The position numbers were made by a program, and so were the translations under genes. 64,000 bases of DNA, taken from positions 1 to 64,000 of the forward strand of contig NZ_JAPHNC010000007.1 of assembly GCF_026241255.1 (NCBI RefSeq), written 5' to 3'. The DNA is from Helicobacter sp. MIT 21-1697 (GTDB lineage Bacteria > Campylobacterota > Campylobacteria > Campylobacterales > Helicobacteraceae). The notes below the pieces were generated by a model. The model worked only from the letters and a program-made list of their open reading frames with translations, was not told the origin of the DNA and ran no database searches. Positions 45,683 to 55,495 of the stretch are shown piece after piece (position 1 is the stretch's first letter; each line of letters starts with the position of its first letter).

Positions 45683-46771
45683 TTGCAAGATTTGGAATCT
45701 AAAAATATAGAATCTAAGCCAGCAGCGCCTAAGGCGATAAGAAAGCTAAGATTTAAAAAAATAGTGCTTTTGGTGGTAACTTTTTTTATTGGCATTGGTT
45801 TATATCGTGTCGTGCTTGGGGGTATGCTGATTGAAAGTGTAGAATTGAGTTATAAGTATGACACAAAGTATAATCCACAAAAGGTTACTCTACTCTTATG
45901 GCTTGGGGCAATGAAAGGTTTTGAAGGAAGTGAAGAAGACTACGCTGCGAAAAATTATAGATATGAAGATTTGCATTATCTTGTAGCACGAAATGATATA
46001 GAAAATGTGCGTTTATATCTGCGACTTGGTGGAGATGTGAATCTAGGAGGGGGAGGAAGAATAAATCCGCTTTATATCGCTTTAGAGAATGGATATAATG
46101 AGATGGCAAAGCTTCTTTTAGATTCTGGAGCAAGAGTTATATTTGATGATAGCTTTCTTTTGCTTAATCTCTTGGATAGAAACATTACTGATGAAGTGGC
46201 AGAGCTTGTTGTAGATAGGGCTTTAGCAGAACCCAATATGTCGCGTCAGTATTTATGTTGGGCAAGTAGAGATTTTAGCTATAATGGATTTAGTTCTAGG
46301 GCATTTCATTTGATGTTAGAGCGCATTAATGAGCCTTTAGAGGATATAACTTGTAATAATTGGGGATTGCTATACGCTATGATTTCTAGTTCTAGGGATT
46401 TTGCTGGAGATGAAATAAAGGCAGTTTTCTTAAAGGCAAAAGAGCAAGGTTGCAAAGAGTGTATGACTTATGTTGTGGGACTTGACTACAGGGAATCTGA
46501 ATTTGGTTGGGCTCAGAGAGTAAATGTAATGGCTGAAATAATATATAGTTATAGCATAAGTGTTAGTCTTCCTTATAGAGCTAACACAAAAAGAGAACAA
46601 GAAATGCTAGAGTTGCTTGAATTTTTTATACATAATGGTGGAGATGTAAATTCTTTCGATCCACCAGATAAATCTGTAACTTTGCTTGAAACGACCAAGG
46701 ATCGCGATCATAAAAAATATCATCACTTAAAATCTGTTATTACTTTGCTTATCAAATATGGAGCAAAGTAA
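45683..46771 (+). CDS. Membrane-anchored ankyrin-repeat protein
   Basis: The 362-residue protein has a positively charged N-terminus, one membrane helix (IVLLVVTFFIGIGLYRVVL, about 31-49) and degenerate ankyrin repeats. One lies near residue 125 (NPLYIALENGYNEMAKLLL) and another near the C-terminus (ELLEFFIHNGGDVN). The TTG at 45683 is taken as start because the next ATG falls after the helix. No strong ribosome site is visible. It follows the other ankyrin gene by six bases, so the two likely act together in the cell envelope. Confidence 0.7.
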   Translation: MQDLESKNIESKPAAPKAIRKLRFKKIVLLVVTFFIGIGLYRVVLGGMLIESVELSYKYDTKYNPQKVTLLLWLGAMKGFEGSEEDYAAKNYRYEDLHYLVARNDIENVRLYLRLGGDVNLGGGGRINPLYIALENGYNEMAKLLLDSGARVIFDDSFLLLNLLDRNITDEVAELVVDRALAEPNMSRQYLCWASRDFSYNGFSSRAFHLMLERINEPLEDITCNNWGLLYAMISSSRDFAGDEIKAVFLKAKEQGCKECMTYVVGLDYRESEFGWAQRVNVMAEIIYSYSISVSLPYRANTKREQEMLELLEFFIHNGGDVNSFDPPDKSVTLLETTKDRDHKKYHHLKSVITLLIKYGAK

Positions 46772-46773
46772 GA

Positions 46774-46802
46774 TTGACATAGCTATGCAAATCCCCTATA
46801 AT
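46774..46802 (+). promoter_or_regulatory. Consensus sigma70 promoter for truB-csrA operon
   Basis: TTGACA (46774-46779) and TATAAT (46797-46802) are separated by exactly 17 bases, a perfect sigma70 consensus. Transcription would begin near 46809, about 24 bases before the TTG start of truB. Such a strong -35 is unusual in Helicobacter. It follows the ankyrin gene stop directly. Confidence 0.7.
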
Positions 46803-46832
46803 ACGAGGCTGCATATTATATAAGGAAACACA

Positions 46833-47687
46833 TTGGCAAATGCTCTGCTCGTGGCTGCGTATAAGCCGCCATTTCTAAGCTCAAATGCTTATCTTTCACA
46901 TTTAAAAAAACGTTTTGGTATATCAAAAGCGGGGTATCTTGGCACACTTGACCCTTTTGCAAAAGGCACTCTTGTGGTGGGATTTGGGGCTTATACGCGT
47001 CTTTTTCCACATTTGCAAAAAGTGCCAAAAACTTATCGTGCAACACTTTGGCTTGGTGCAAAATCCGCAAGTTTAGATATTGAGCGTATAGAATCTATTG
47101 AGATTATCCCTGAATATAAGCATAGCGATATAGAGCAGATTCTATTTTCCTTAAAGGGTGATATGTGTTATACACCACCTGTCTTTAGTGCGAAGCATAT
47201 CAATGGACAAAGGGCATATAAACTTGCAAGAGAGGGCAAAACTTTTAGCTTACCACAGATTCAAATGAGTATTTATGATATTACTTTACTTTCGTATCGC
47301 CACCCTTTTGTGCATTTTGAAGTGAGTGTGAGTGAGGGTGCGTATGTGCGAAGTATCGGCGAAATTATAGCGCATAAACTCGGCGTAAATGGCACACTTT
47401 CAAGCTTAGAGCGCTTAAGTGAGGGAGCTATGAGCGTATCTGCCGCAGAGCAAATAAGAATCCTCAATCCGCTTGATTATCTTCCCTATCCTCAACTTCA
47501 CAATATGCACAGATTCTCTAAGCAAATGTATGATGGTAAAAAAATTACATTAAAAAATGTACAAAAAGGAAAATATATAGTTTGTTTTGAGGATTTTTTT
47601 TCTATAATTGAAATATTTTCAGATGGCGGCATACAATACATTTTGAATAGGATAGAATATGTTGATACTCTCAAGAAAACAAGATGA
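46833..47687 (+). CDS. truB: tRNA pseudouridine synthase B
   Basis: TruB makes pseudouridine 55 in the T loop of tRNA. The 284-residue protein has the catalytic segment [17 protein letters not shown] with the conserved Asp, and the [13 protein letters not shown]-terminus. The start is TTG behind AAGGAAACA. The gene ends 29 bases inside csrA in another frame. Confidence 0.92.
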   Translation: MANALLVAAYKPPFLSSNAYLSHLKKRFGISKAGYLGTLDPFAKGTLVVGFGAYTRLFPHLQKVPKTYRATLWLGAKSASLDIERIESIEIIPEYKHSDIEQILFSLKGDMCYTPPVFSAKHINGQRAYKLAREGKTFSLPQIQMSIYDITLLSYRHPFVHFEVSVSEGAYVRSIGEIIAHKLGVNGTLSSLERLSEGAMSVSAAEQIRILNPLDYLPYPQLHNMHRFSKQMYDGKKITLKNVQKGKYIVCFEDFFSIIEIFSDGGIQYILNRIEYVDTLKKTR

Positions 47688-47898
47688 CAGCGTAATGATT
47701 GGCGATGATATTGAGATAAAGATTATCTCCATTGACAAAGGTAGCGTGAGGCTTGGATTTTGCGCACCAGAGGATTGTATAATTTTGCGCGGAGAGCTTA
47801 AAGAAATGATTACATCGCAAAATAAACGCGCTTCACAAAGTGATGATTTAAAGGCAGTATCGGAGATGCAGTCTTTACTTAAAACACATAAGAAATGA
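47659..47898 (+). CDS. csrA: Carbon storage regulator CsrA
   Basis: CsrA binds GGA motifs in mRNA leaders and controls translation, in Helicobacter and Campylobacter of flagellin and stress genes. The 79-residue protein begins [20 protein letters not shown], the family signature, with the key [10 protein letters not shown] segment. It overlaps the truB 3' end by 29 bases. Confidence 0.95.
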   Translation: MLILSRKQDDSVMIGDDIEIKIISIDKGSVRLGFCAPEDCIILRGELKEMITSQNKRASQSDDLKAVSEMQSLLKTHKK

Positions 47899-47904
47899 TA
47901 AAAA

Positions 47905-48705
47905 ATGAGCAAACTCATCAGAATCTATCCAAAACTCAATATTTTTCTTAAAATTGTAGGACATAAAGATGGCTTTCATCAACTCAACTCTCGCTTTGTC
48001 TTGGCAAAGGGCGAACTCTATGATGAGATGAATATTACACATAATCCTTATTTTGCATTGCAGGGGGATTTTGGTTGTGAGGATACAGATAACCTTATCT
48101 TTAAGGCAAAAAATGCTTTGCAGGATTTTTTAGATTCTCAAGGAAAAAAAGCTATTGCAAAAGCCATTGAATGCGTAAAGATAGAAGTCCAAAAGTCCAT
48201 ACCTAAAGGCGCAGGATTAGGTGGAGGGAGTGGGAATGCGGGAGCGTTTCTTGTTGGAGTAAATACATTTTTTGAGATTGGTTTAAGTCAAAAGCAGCTT
48301 ATGGTGGTGGGCGAGCGTGTGGGTGCAGATGTAGCATTTTTTATAAGTGGGGAAGAAAGCGCAAATGTGAGTGGAAAGGGAGAATATATAGAATCTTTTA
48401 ACGAAAAGCCTTTGTCTTATAGCATTTATACACCGCCTATAATGTGTGATAGTGCAAAAGTTTATCAATGCTATGCAGATTCTATCAAAGCACATAAGCG
48501 CATATATAACGCACCTGTAAAAGAATGGTTTGCAAAAACAAGCTTTGAACTTCTCTCTTGCAATTTCTCTCAAGCCACGCTCAACGATTTATATGAGAGT
48601 GCGTGTGAAGTGTATCCACAGCTTAAAGATATTGCACAAGAGCTTGGTGAGGGTTGGTATTTTAGTGGTAGTGGCAGTAGCTTTTTTAAGCAGGAGCAAG
48701 TTTAA
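47905..48705 (+). CDS. ispE: 4-diphosphocytidyl-2-C-methyl-D-erythritol kinase
   Basis: IspE phosphorylates CDP-ME in the MEP pathway. The 266-residue GHMP kinase has [16 protein letters not shown] at the N-terminus, the ATP loop [15 protein letters not shown], and a C-terminal FSGSGSSFF. It sits six bases after csrA and two before smpB, the conserved Helicobacter order. Confidence 0.94.
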   Translation: MSKLIRIYPKLNIFLKIVGHKDGFHQLNSRFVLAKGELYDEMNITHNPYFALQGDFGCEDTDNLIFKAKNALQDFLDSQGKKAIAKAIECVKIEVQKSIPKGAGLGGGSGNAGAFLVGVNTFFEIGLSQKQLMVVGERVGADVAFFISGEESANVSGKGEYIESFNEKPLSYSIYTPPIMCDSAKVYQCYADSIKAHKRIYNAPVKEWFAKTSFELLSCNFSQATLNDLYESACEVYPQLKDIAQELGEGWYFSGSGSSFFKQEQV

Positions 48706-48706
48706 T

Positions 48707-49174
48707 ATGTCCATACGAGTGATTGCGAAAAATAAAAAAGCATATTTTGATTATGAGATTCTCCAAAGTTTAGAAAGTGGTATCGTGCTGCAAGGAAGTG
48801 AAGTCAAAAGTATTCGTGCAGGAAGAGTGAATCTCAAAGATAGTTTTATAAAAATCATACGAGGAGAAGCATTTTTGTTTAATGCACATATTTCATTTTT
48901 GGAAACGACTTATGCGCATTTTAAGCCTAATGAGCGCAGAGAAAGAAAGCTTTTGCTCCATAGAAAAGAGATTGATAAATTATTTGGCAGTGTGAGCAAA
49001 GAATCTTTAAGTATTGTTCCATTAAACATTTATTTTAATCAAAAAAATAAAATTAAACTTTGTATTGCACTTGTGCGAGGGAAAAAATTGCACGATAAGC
49101 GAGAGAGCATTAAGAAAAAAATGCTTGAACGCGAGGCAAGGGCGCATATGAAAAGCTATGGCAAAAAGTTATAG
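48707..49174 (+). CDS. smpB: SsrA-binding protein SmpB
   Basis: SmpB brings tmRNA to stalled ribosomes. The 155-residue protein has [38 protein letters not shown] and the charged C-terminal tail [18 protein letters not shown]. The ATG at 48707 is used, although an open frame extends upstream over ispE. Confidence 0.95.
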   Translation: MSIRVIAKNKKAYFDYEILQSLESGIVLQGSEVKSIRAGRVNLKDSFIKIIRGEAFLFNAHISFLETTYAHFKPNERRERKLLLHRKEIDKLFGSVSKESLSIVPLNIYFNQKNKIKLCIALVRGKKLHDKRESIKKKMLEREARAHMKSYGKKL

Positions 49175-49190
49175 TCTAAAGGAGCTAGAT

Positions 49191-49643
49191 GTGAAAGAAA
49201 TAGTTGATTATGGAGTGCTTGGATTCTTACTTTTTTTAAGCATAGTGGTGCTTGGTTTGGTATTAGAGCGCTGGTGGGTGTATCGCAAGATAAATCTTGA
49301 TGTTTTTAGCGATAAGCGAATCTTAGAATTAGAGCTACACAAACGATTAACGCTTATTGCTACGATTGGCTCAAATGCTCCATATATTGGACTTTTAGGG
49401 ACGGTATTTGGCATTATGGTAACTTTTGTAGAAATTGGCTCTACTTCGCTTACAGATACGCAAAATATTATGTCTGGGTTGGCTCTAGCACTCAAAGCCA
49501 CTGCCGCAGGACTTATAGTAGCTATACCTTCAATCGTATTTTATAACCTTTTGCTTCGCAAAGCTGAAGTATTACTTTCTCTTTGGGATATTGCGCATAA
49601 TCCTCCACCTAAGTCAAAAACCCCAACAAGGTATGATGTATGA
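49191..49643 (+). CDS. exbB: ExbB/TolQ-type proton channel protein
   Basis: The 150-residue protein has three membrane helices and ExbB family motifs: YGVLGFLLFLSIVVLGLVLE, then NAPYIGLLGTVFGIMVTF and GLALALKATAAGLIVAIPS. With ExbD it uses the proton gradient to drive TonB- or Tol-dependent transport across the outer membrane. The GTG at 49191 with AAAGGAG at 49178-49184 is preferred to the ATG at 49158, which lies inside smpB. Its stop overlaps exbD by four bases. Confidence 0.9.
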   Translation: MKEIVDYGVLGFLLFLSIVVLGLVLERWWVYRKINLDVFSDKRILELELHKRLTLIATIGSNAPYIGLLGTVFGIMVTFVEIGSTSLTDTQNIMSGLALALKATAAGLIVAIPSIVFYNLLLRKAEVLLSLWDIAHNPPPKSKTPTRYDV

Positions 49644-50020
49644 AAAAAATAGATTCTCTTAATCTCATACCTTTTATTGATATTATGCTCGTTTTGCTTG
49701 TCATAGTGCTTACAAGTGCTTCATTTGTGGTGCAATCAAGAATCCAAGTTGATATACCCCAAATTGAGGAGATACAAGGGCAAAACACAGATAAAAGAGA
49801 AACACACAGCATTACAATTAATAAAGAAGGAGCATTTTTTCTTGATGATAAACCTCTTTCGCTCCAAGAAATAAGCGCACAGCTTGAACAATTTGATAAA
49901 AATATACAAGTCATCATTCGTGGTGATAGGCAAAGTGATTTGGAGTTTTTCCTTGAAATTACAACAATGTTACGCGATAAGGGCATTAATGATGTATATG
50001 TTATCGCAGAACAAAAATAG
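49640..50020 (+). CDS. exbD: ExbD/TolR-type protein
   Basis: The 126-residue partner of ExbB has one membrane helix with the essential aspartate in PFIDIMLVLLVIVLTSASF and a periplasmic domain ending in IRGDRQSDLEFFLEIT and GINDVYVIAEQK. It forms the ExbBD motor complex at the inner membrane. It overlaps exbB. Next comes a ZorA-like gene instead of rpmH. Confidence 0.92.
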   Translation: MKKIDSLNLIPFIDIMLVLLVIVLTSASFVVQSRIQVDIPQIEEIQGQNTDKRETHSITINKEGAFFLDDKPLSLQEISAQLEQFDKNIQVIIRGDRQSDLEFFLEITTMLRDKGINDVYVIAEQK

Positions 50021-50044
50021 ATTCCAACTATCAAAGGAGAGCGT

Positions 50045-51964
50045 ATGCAAGAGCTAAACTGGCTAATTAATATTTGCTTTACTATTTTAATGGTGGGGCT
50101 ATTTGTATGGGATTTTAAGACTTTTGGTGAGCCTACACATAAAGACTTTAAGGCAATTATTATGAGCACAGGGGTGCTTGGGACATTTGTGGGAATTTTT
50201 GTGGGGCTTATGGGGTTTGATACTCTTGCTTTGCAAGATTCTGTGCCATTATTGCTTGATGGGTTAAAGACAGCGTTTTATACTTCTATTGTGGGTATGG
50301 GCTTGGCTATTGCGCTCTCTATCATACAAAGGGCAAAGGGTGTTAAAAGCACACAGGATATGAATTTAGATTATTTACTTCATCAAGCTGGGAATTTAAA
50401 CTATCTTAAATCCCTTGAAGAGATTAATCATAAAGCTCTTGAATTACCCACAAAAGAGGATATATTACAGATAAATGCTACTACAAATGAGATTTTTGCC
50501 TCTGCTCTCAATAAAATAGATATTTCTTTGCAAGAAGCTATTAAACAACTCGCTTCAGGTGCTTCTAAGGAGCTCATTAGTGCCTTAGAACTTGTCATCA
50601 GAGATTTTAATCATAATTTACAGAATCAATTTGGCGATAATTTTAAAGAACTCAATAGTGCAGTGGGGAAACTGCTTTCGTGGCAAGAAAACTATAAAGA
50701 GCATATTGAGCAAACTCAAGCTCTGCTTCTTCAAACTCAAAGTGCAATGCAAGAGAGTGTGAGTGCAATGAGCACTACACAGGCTACTTTAGCTTCTATT
50801 GGTGCGCAAAATGAGCAAACTATGGCATTTTATGGTAAGACTTTAAATATGATTGATGAAATGAAAGCAAAGGGAGATATGCTCCACGCACAGCTTAGCG
50901 AAGTTGCTACACTTGGTGAGAATGCAAGAGCTTGTTTGGGGATTATAGATACATTTTTTAAAAGTGCTACTCAAGGCTTTGGTAAGCTTGAAGAAGTTGC
51001 TGCGCAAAATGTTGATGGGCTCAAAAAGAGCATTGATACTTACTTTTTACAGCTTAATGAATACGCTAGTGCAAATATGGAGACTTTGAGAATCCATATA
51101 GAGGATAGCTCAAATAAAGCACAGGATAATATCGCGCAAGCACTTGAAAGTCATAGCACGCTTTTCCGCACACAATGCAGCAATCTTGCACAGGAGAGTG
51201 AAGAGATATTGAAAACTATTTCAAGCAATGCACATACACACATTGAGCATTTAAGCCGCGAATTAGAGAAAAATATCCAACAAAACATAGAATCAAGCAC
51301 GCATAATTCAGCAGAGTTTGCGCGTTTGCGAGAGCATATTGCTAAAAATCACACAGCAATAGTAGAAAGTATGCAATCAAATCTCTCACAGCTTAATACA
51401 CATAATGAAGTCATAATGCGAGATATGGCAAAGGGTATGCAGGGTATGCAAGAGACTTACCTTTCTACTTTGAGTGCAAGTATGGATTCTGTATTAAATA
51501 AAGAGCAAGAAATTATCCAATCACGATTAGAAGGTTTAAATGATTTCGCACTTCGCACTGATACAGCATTGAATACACAATATGAAAATGTGAGCAATTT
51601 TTTAAAGAAAATGGCGAGCGAATATCTCAAAATTATGCAAAAGCTTACTAAAGATTCTGTGGCAATTCCTAAAGATATGGGTGTGCAGGTGGTAAAGGAT
51701 TTTGGTGATTTGCAGCATAATCTCCTCTCTCATCTTGGTAATCTCAATGCGCAGATTCATCACAATAGCGTTCAGCTTATTGAACTCTATCGTAATGTGC
51801 AAAATATTTTAAGCGAAAACATTGAGGGCAATAAGTCTTTGCAACAAGAAATTAAAACTACATTTAGCTCACTTGATGAATCAATGAGCGCAAGTTTTGA
51901 AAATTTCAAAGAGAATTATGAGTGGTTTTTACGCCGTGTGCGTGAAATTATCGGTTCTAGGTAG
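50045..51964 (+). CDS. ZorA-like MotA/ExbB-domain protein with long coiled-coil tail
   Basis: The 639-residue protein has three N-terminal membrane helices (about 6-23, 38-58 and 74-94). The MotA/TolQ/ExbB motifs are TGVLGTFVGIFVGLMGF and DGLKTAFYTSIVGMGLAIAL. A 540-residue soluble tail rich in heptads and Ala/Gln/Ser follows. This is the layout of ZorA, the stator of Zorya anti-phage systems, whose tail extends into the cytoplasm. AAAGGAGAG precedes the ATG. It is followed by a ZorB-like gene, but no ZorC, ZorD or ZorE lies near. The assignment rests on layout, motifs and the pair; no search was run. Confidence 0.75.
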   Translation: MQELNWLINICFTILMVGLFVWDFKTFGEPTHKDFKAIIMSTGVLGTFVGIFVGLMGFDTLALQDSVPLLLDGLKTAFYTSIVGMGLAIALSIIQRAKGVKSTQDMNLDYLLHQAGNLNYLKSLEEINHKALELPTKEDILQINATTNEIFASALNKIDISLQEAIKQLASGASKELISALELVIRDFNHNLQNQFGDNFKELNSAVGKLLSWQENYKEHIEQTQALLLQTQSAMQESVSAMSTTQATLASIGAQNEQTMAFYGKTLNMIDEMKAKGDMLHAQLSEVATLGENARACLGIIDTFFKSATQGFGKLEEVAAQNVDGLKKSIDTYFLQLNEYASANMETLRIHIEDSSNKAQDNIAQALESHSTLFRTQCSNLAQESEEILKTISSNAHTHIEHLSRELEKNIQQNIESSTHNSAEFARLREHIAKNHTAIVESMQSNLSQLNTHNEVIMRDMAKGMQGMQETYLSTLSASMDSVLNKEQEIIQSRLEGLNDFALRTDTALNTQYENVSNFLKKMASEYLKIMQKLTKDSVAIPKDMGVQVVKDFGDLQHNLLSHLGNLNAQIHHNSVQLIELYRNVQNILSENIEGNKSLQQEIKTTFSSLDESMSASFENFKENYEWFLRRVREIIGSR

Positions 51965-51970
51965 GGCAAA

Positions 51971-52687
51971 ATGAAGCATAATCAGTGGATTAGTATTTCT
52001 GATATGATGGCGGGCATTATGATGATTTTTTTGCTCATTATGGTGTCTTTTATGCTTATTACGCAAAAAACACAAGAGGACTTAAAGATACACAATCAAA
52101 AATTATTAGAGCTCAATCAAGCTATGAGCGAGATTGCAAAAAACTATTCTAATCTCCAACAAGAGCTGTATGAGGCATTATTAAAAGAATTTAGTAAAGA
52201 TTTGAAACGATGGGACGCGCAAATTGATGAGGACAATACGATTCGTTTTAATGAACCAGAAGTGCTTTTTGATACAGGAGCAACACAAGTTAAAAAGCGA
52301 TTCCAAGATATTTTGAATGATTTTTTTCCACGATATGTGAAGATTCTTTCCTTACCAAAATTCCAAGACAACATTGAGGAAGTCCGTATTGAAGGGCATA
52401 CATCGCAAAGTTGGTATGTGGCTCATACTCTTGAAGAACGTTATCTTGGTAATGCTGAACTTTCACAAGCAAGGGCATTAGAAGTATTAAAGTATTGTTT
52501 TAATCTTAAAAGTATCAACAATTATAAAGAGTGGCTTGTTAAGGTGTTTCGTGCTAATGGTTTATCCTTTGCTAAACCGCTTGAAGATGATGATAAATCA
52601 AGACGCGTGGAGTTTCGGGTTATTACCAAAGCAAATAAAGATTTGCTTAGAATCCTTGAGATTAGCAAAGATTTTGAGATAAAATAA
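51971..52687 (+). CDS. ZorB-like MotB/OmpA-domain protein
   Basis: The 238-residue protein has one N-terminal membrane helix with the conserved Asp11 in SDMMAGIMMIFLLIMVSFM, as in MotB and ZorB. A short linker and an OmpA-type peptidoglycan-binding domain follow (about 85-225): VLFDTGATQVKKRF, VRIEGHTSQ and the C-terminal DDKSRRVEFRV. It would anchor the ZorA-like stator to the cell wall. The gene starts six bases after zorA-like. No effector gene accompanies the pair; rpmH follows. Confidence 0.78.
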   Translation: MKHNQWISISDMMAGIMMIFLLIMVSFMLITQKTQEDLKIHNQKLLELNQAMSEIAKNYSNLQQELYEALLKEFSKDLKRWDAQIDEDNTIRFNEPEVLFDTGATQVKKRFQDILNDFFPRYVKILSLPKFQDNIEEVRIEGHTSQSWYVAHTLEERYLGNAELSQARALEVLKYCFNLKSINNYKEWLVKVFRANGLSFAKPLEDDDKSRRVEFRVITKANKDLLRILEISKDFEIK

Positions 52688-52707
52688 CTTCTTTTTAAGC
52701 AAAAAAT

Positions 52708-52716
52708 TGGCATAAT
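52708..52716 (+). promoter_or_regulatory. Extended -10 promoter for rpmH
   Basis: TGgCATAAT at 52708-52716 is a near-consensus extended -10 about 32 bases before the rpmH ATG. It lets the rpmH operon be transcribed independently of the ZorAB-like pair. Inference from motif only. Confidence 0.45.
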
Positions 52717-52747
52717 CGCCCGTTTAATTTATTTGAAGGTTAAGAAA

Positions 52748-52882
52748 ATGAAAAGAACTTACCAGCCACACAATACACCTAGAAAACGCACACACGGCTT
52801 TCGTGCAAGAATGAAAACAAAAAATGGTCGGCGTGTTATTAACGCAAGAAGAGCAAAAGGTCGCAAAAGGCTTGCAGTATAG
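52748..52882 (+). CDS. rpmH: 50S ribosomal protein L34
   Basis: The 44-residue, very basic protein reads [20 protein letters not shown] and ends GRKRLAV, the L34 family. It opens the conserved rpmH-rnpA-yidD-yidC-jag-mnmE cluster. It was too short for a standard ORF cutoff. Confidence 0.96.
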   Translation: MKRTYQPHNTPRKRTHGFRARMKTKNGRRVINARRAKGRKRLAV

Positions 52883-52905
52883 TTTTTTGCAATAGGTAAA
52901 TATAT

Positions 52906-53346
52906 TTGGTAAGGTTGGATACCCTCAAAAATAAAGCAGAATTTGATTTTGTTTATAGAAATGCTCAACGATTTTTTCATAAAGATTTTGTGCTTTATGT
53001 GCTTAAATTTTCATCTACACAAGAGATTTATTCGCTTCGCGAACAAAAAGTATTTCAATCTATTCAGTCGCGTGATGCAAGATTGTATCTTGGGTTAAGC
53101 ATTTCACGAAAGATTGGTAAAGCTTATGTGCGTAATCTTATCAAACGCCGCATAAAAGCTATTGTGTATGAAAATTGCACAGACTTTAAGGATGTAATTT
53201 TTGTTCTTGTCGCAAAGGAGGGCATAGGGGAAGTGGATTTCATAACGCTTAAAAACAATTTACTTGCAAGTTTTGCAAAGATATATAATACGCAAAGGTT
53301 TCGTAATACTCGTGTTTTGCATAAAACAAATCATTATGCAGGATAA
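52906..53346 (+). CDS. rnpA: Ribonuclease P protein component
   Basis: RnpA is the protein cofactor of RNase P for tRNA 5' processing. The 146-residue protein has DTLKNKAEFDFVYRN at the start and the conserved RNR-like segment YLGLSISRKIGKAYVRNLIKRRIKA. It is longer than usual owing to an insert around residue 50. The start is TTG at 52906 (TTG at 52915 is an alternative); no strong ribosome site is visible. Confidence 0.9.
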   Translation: MVRLDTLKNKAEFDFVYRNAQRFFHKDFVLYVLKFSSTQEIYSLREQKVFQSIQSRDARLYLGLSISRKIGKAYVRNLIKRRIKAIVYENCTDFKDVIFVLVAKEGIGEVDFITLKNNLLASFAKIYNTQRFRNTRVLHKTNHYAG

Positions 53347-53349
53347 AAT

Positions 53350-53730
53350 ATGTGGATAGTGCGTTATGGATTGATACAGGCTGTCAGATTCTATCAAAAG
53401 TGTCTTTCGCCCTTAAGTATTGGAGCTTGTCGGTATTATCCAAGTTGTTCTGAATATACATTGTGGCTTTTGCACTTTGATAATCCATTAAAAGCAAGTA
53501 TTAAATCAATGCGCAGAATCTTAAGCTGTAATCAGTTCTTTGAGGGTGGCATTGCTTATCCTCAAGCATATTTGGAGTTGAAAGATATTGCATTTGTGCC
53601 AAAAGATGTGAAATATTGGTTTGTTCCTAACACAAATACAAGATTTTTAGATATAATATGCGTTTTGAAAAAAACTTATAAAATGCGAGTTTATATTATT
53701 AAAACACTCTCTTATAAAGAAAGAGGTTAA
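53350..53730 (+). CDS. yidD: Membrane protein insertion efficiency factor YidD
   Basis: The 126-residue YidD has RFYQKCLSPLSIGACRYYPSCSEYTL, the family core with three cysteines, followed by the EGGIAYPQ segment. The last 40 residues form a tail longer than in most YidD proteins. It works with YidC in inner-membrane protein insertion. It lies four bases after rnpA and four before yidC. Confidence 0.92.
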   Translation: MWIVRYGLIQAVRFYQKCLSPLSIGACRYYPSCSEYTLWLLHFDNPLKASIKSMRRILSCNQFFEGGIAYPQAYLELKDIAFVPKDVKYWFVPNTNTRFLDIICVLKKTYKMRVYIIKTLSYKERG

Positions 53731-53733
53731 ATT

Positions 53734-55494
53734 ATGTATCGTCCAAACGAACAAGATAATGGTATGTCCCTTACGCGTGTGCTCATAGCAATAGGTCTTT
53801 CTATTGCCTTTTTTGCAGTATATGCGTATTTTTTTCCACAAAAGCCACATCAAAATACTAATCAAACACATAAAACTCAAAATGCACAAGAATCTACTCA
53901 AACAATCGCTAATGCAGAGATAAATACACAGACTGCTCCTCATCAAAATATTCAAGATATCACACACAACACGCAAAATGAAATTTCTTCTGAAATGCCG
54001 CATTCGCTGAAGCAAACAATTATTGCTCGTGTAGATTCTGATGAATTTGAGCTTGAAATTGACGCGCTTGGTAGGATTAAGCAAGTCTATCTTAAAGATG
54101 AAAAATTTATACGACACGAGCAAGCTAGTCTTTTTACGATGATAGGAGAGGTGTTTGGCATTAAACCTACCCACAAAGAAGAACGAGATAAATTGCCGCT
54201 TTTTGGAGATTCTCAACTTCATACAATGGAAATGCGTTTTAGTGATACGACTATCAATCAGCAAGCTTTTGATACACCTTATACGGCAAATCTTTCATAT
54301 ATTAAGTTAGAAAATGCGCCTGTGGAAATTGTTCTCACGCAAAATCTTGGTAATCTTGTGATTAAAAAATATCTTACTATTCATCCTAATCTGGCTTATG
54401 ATGTGCGCTTAGAGCTAAGCAAACCTCATATAGAATATTTTATTAGTAATGGTATGCGCCCGACAGCTGATACTGATACCTACGCATTTCGTGGAGTTAT
54501 AACGCGTAATAGTATAGATGGTGTTTTGACAAAGTTTGAAGATGGTGATGCAAGCAGTGATTATTTAGCCAAAAATGCAACTGATATTCGCTCCTCTAGT
54601 TTTGTAGCAAGTGTGGATAGATATTATACAAGTTTATTTTTTAGTAATGCCCCAAAAGGTTTGTATGTCGTGATGAGCGGCGATAATGCGCATAATCCTA
54701 TGCCTTATGTGCGATTTGAGGGGAATGCGGAGTTTGCAGGATATATAGGACCAAAGGAATATCACGAATTGCAAGGCATTGATGAAACGCTCACTGATGT
54801 GGTAGAGTATGGGCGTATTACATTTTTTGCCAAACCACTTTTTTTATTGCTTGAATATTTGTATGATTTGTGTGGAAATTGGGGTTGGGCGATTGTTTTA
54901 TTAACATTAATTGTGCGTATAGTGCTTTATCCTTTGACTTATAAGGGTATGGTATCAATGCAAAAGCTTAAAGATTTAGCACCTAAAATGAAAGATTTAC
55001 AAGCGCGTTATAAAGATGATCCACAAAAGCTACAAATACATATGATGGATTTGTATAAAAAGCACGGAGCAAATCCACTTGGTGGGTGTTTGCCATTGAT
55101 TTTGCAGATTCCTGTATTTTTTGCTATTTATCGTGTGTTGCATAATGCTGTTGAGCTCAAAAGTTCAGCGTGGATTCTGTGGATTATTGATTTATCAGCA
55201 ATAGACCCTTATTTTGTGTTGCCTGTATTGATGGGTGTGAGTATGTATATTTCTCAAAAACTTACTCCTTCAAATTTTACAGATCCTATGCAAGAAAAAA
55301 TTTTTAAAATGCTTCCTTGGGTATTTACCATTTTCTTTATTATTTTTCCATTTCCTGCTGGGCTTGTGTTGTATTGGACAATCAATAATGTGTTTTCTAT
55401 TATTCAACAAATAAGTATAAATAAAATTATGGAGGGTAAAAAAGCAAAAGAAATCGCGGCTCATCACGAGGAGAAAACAAACAAAAGGGGATAA
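53734..55494 (+). CDS. yidC: Membrane protein insertase YidC
   Basis: YidC inserts and folds inner-membrane proteins. The 586-residue protein has an N-terminal membrane helix ([19 protein letters not shown]), a Thr/Gln-rich linker, a large periplasmic domain (about 90-360) and the C-terminal insertase core of five helices: [37 protein letters not shown] and the [12 protein letters not shown] segment. It is followed by jag after one base. Confidence 0.95.
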   Translation: MYRPNEQDNGMSLTRVLIAIGLSIAFFAVYAYFFPQKPHQNTNQTHKTQNAQESTQTIANAEINTQTAPHQNIQDITHNTQNEISSEMPHSLKQTIIARVDSDEFELEIDALGRIKQVYLKDEKFIRHEQASLFTMIGEVFGIKPTHKEERDKLPLFGDSQLHTMEMRFSDTTINQQAFDTPYTANLSYIKLENAPVEIVLTQNLGNLVIKKYLTIHPNLAYDVRLELSKPHIEYFISNGMRPTADTDTYAFRGVITRNSIDGVLTKFEDGDASSDYLAKNATDIRSSSFVASVDRYYTSLFFSNAPKGLYVVMSGDNAHNPMPYVRFEGNAEFAGYIGPKEYHELQGIDETLTDVVEYGRITFFAKPLFLLLEYLYDLCGNWGWAIVLLTLIVRIVLYPLTYKGMVSMQKLKDLAPKMKDLQARYKDDPQKLQIHMMDLYKKHGANPLGGCLPLILQIPVFFAIYRVLHNAVELKSSAWILWIIDLSAIDPYFVLPVLMGVSMYISQKLTPSNFTDPMQEKIFKMLPWVFTIFFIIFPFPAGLVLYWTINNVFSIIQQISINKIMEGKKAKEIAAHHEEKTNKRG

Positions 55495-55495
55495 T

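Noticed and set aside
48530-48706. Upstream in-frame extension of smpB
   Set aside because: It overlaps ispE; SmpB family length and N-terminus fit the ATG at 48707.
49609-50169. 186-codon minus-strand frame
   Set aside because: It is antisense to exbD and the start of the ZorA-like gene.
53647-54264. 205-codon minus-strand frame
   Set aside because: It is antisense to yidD and yidC and shows Phe/Arg/Lys-rich composition typical of shadow frames.
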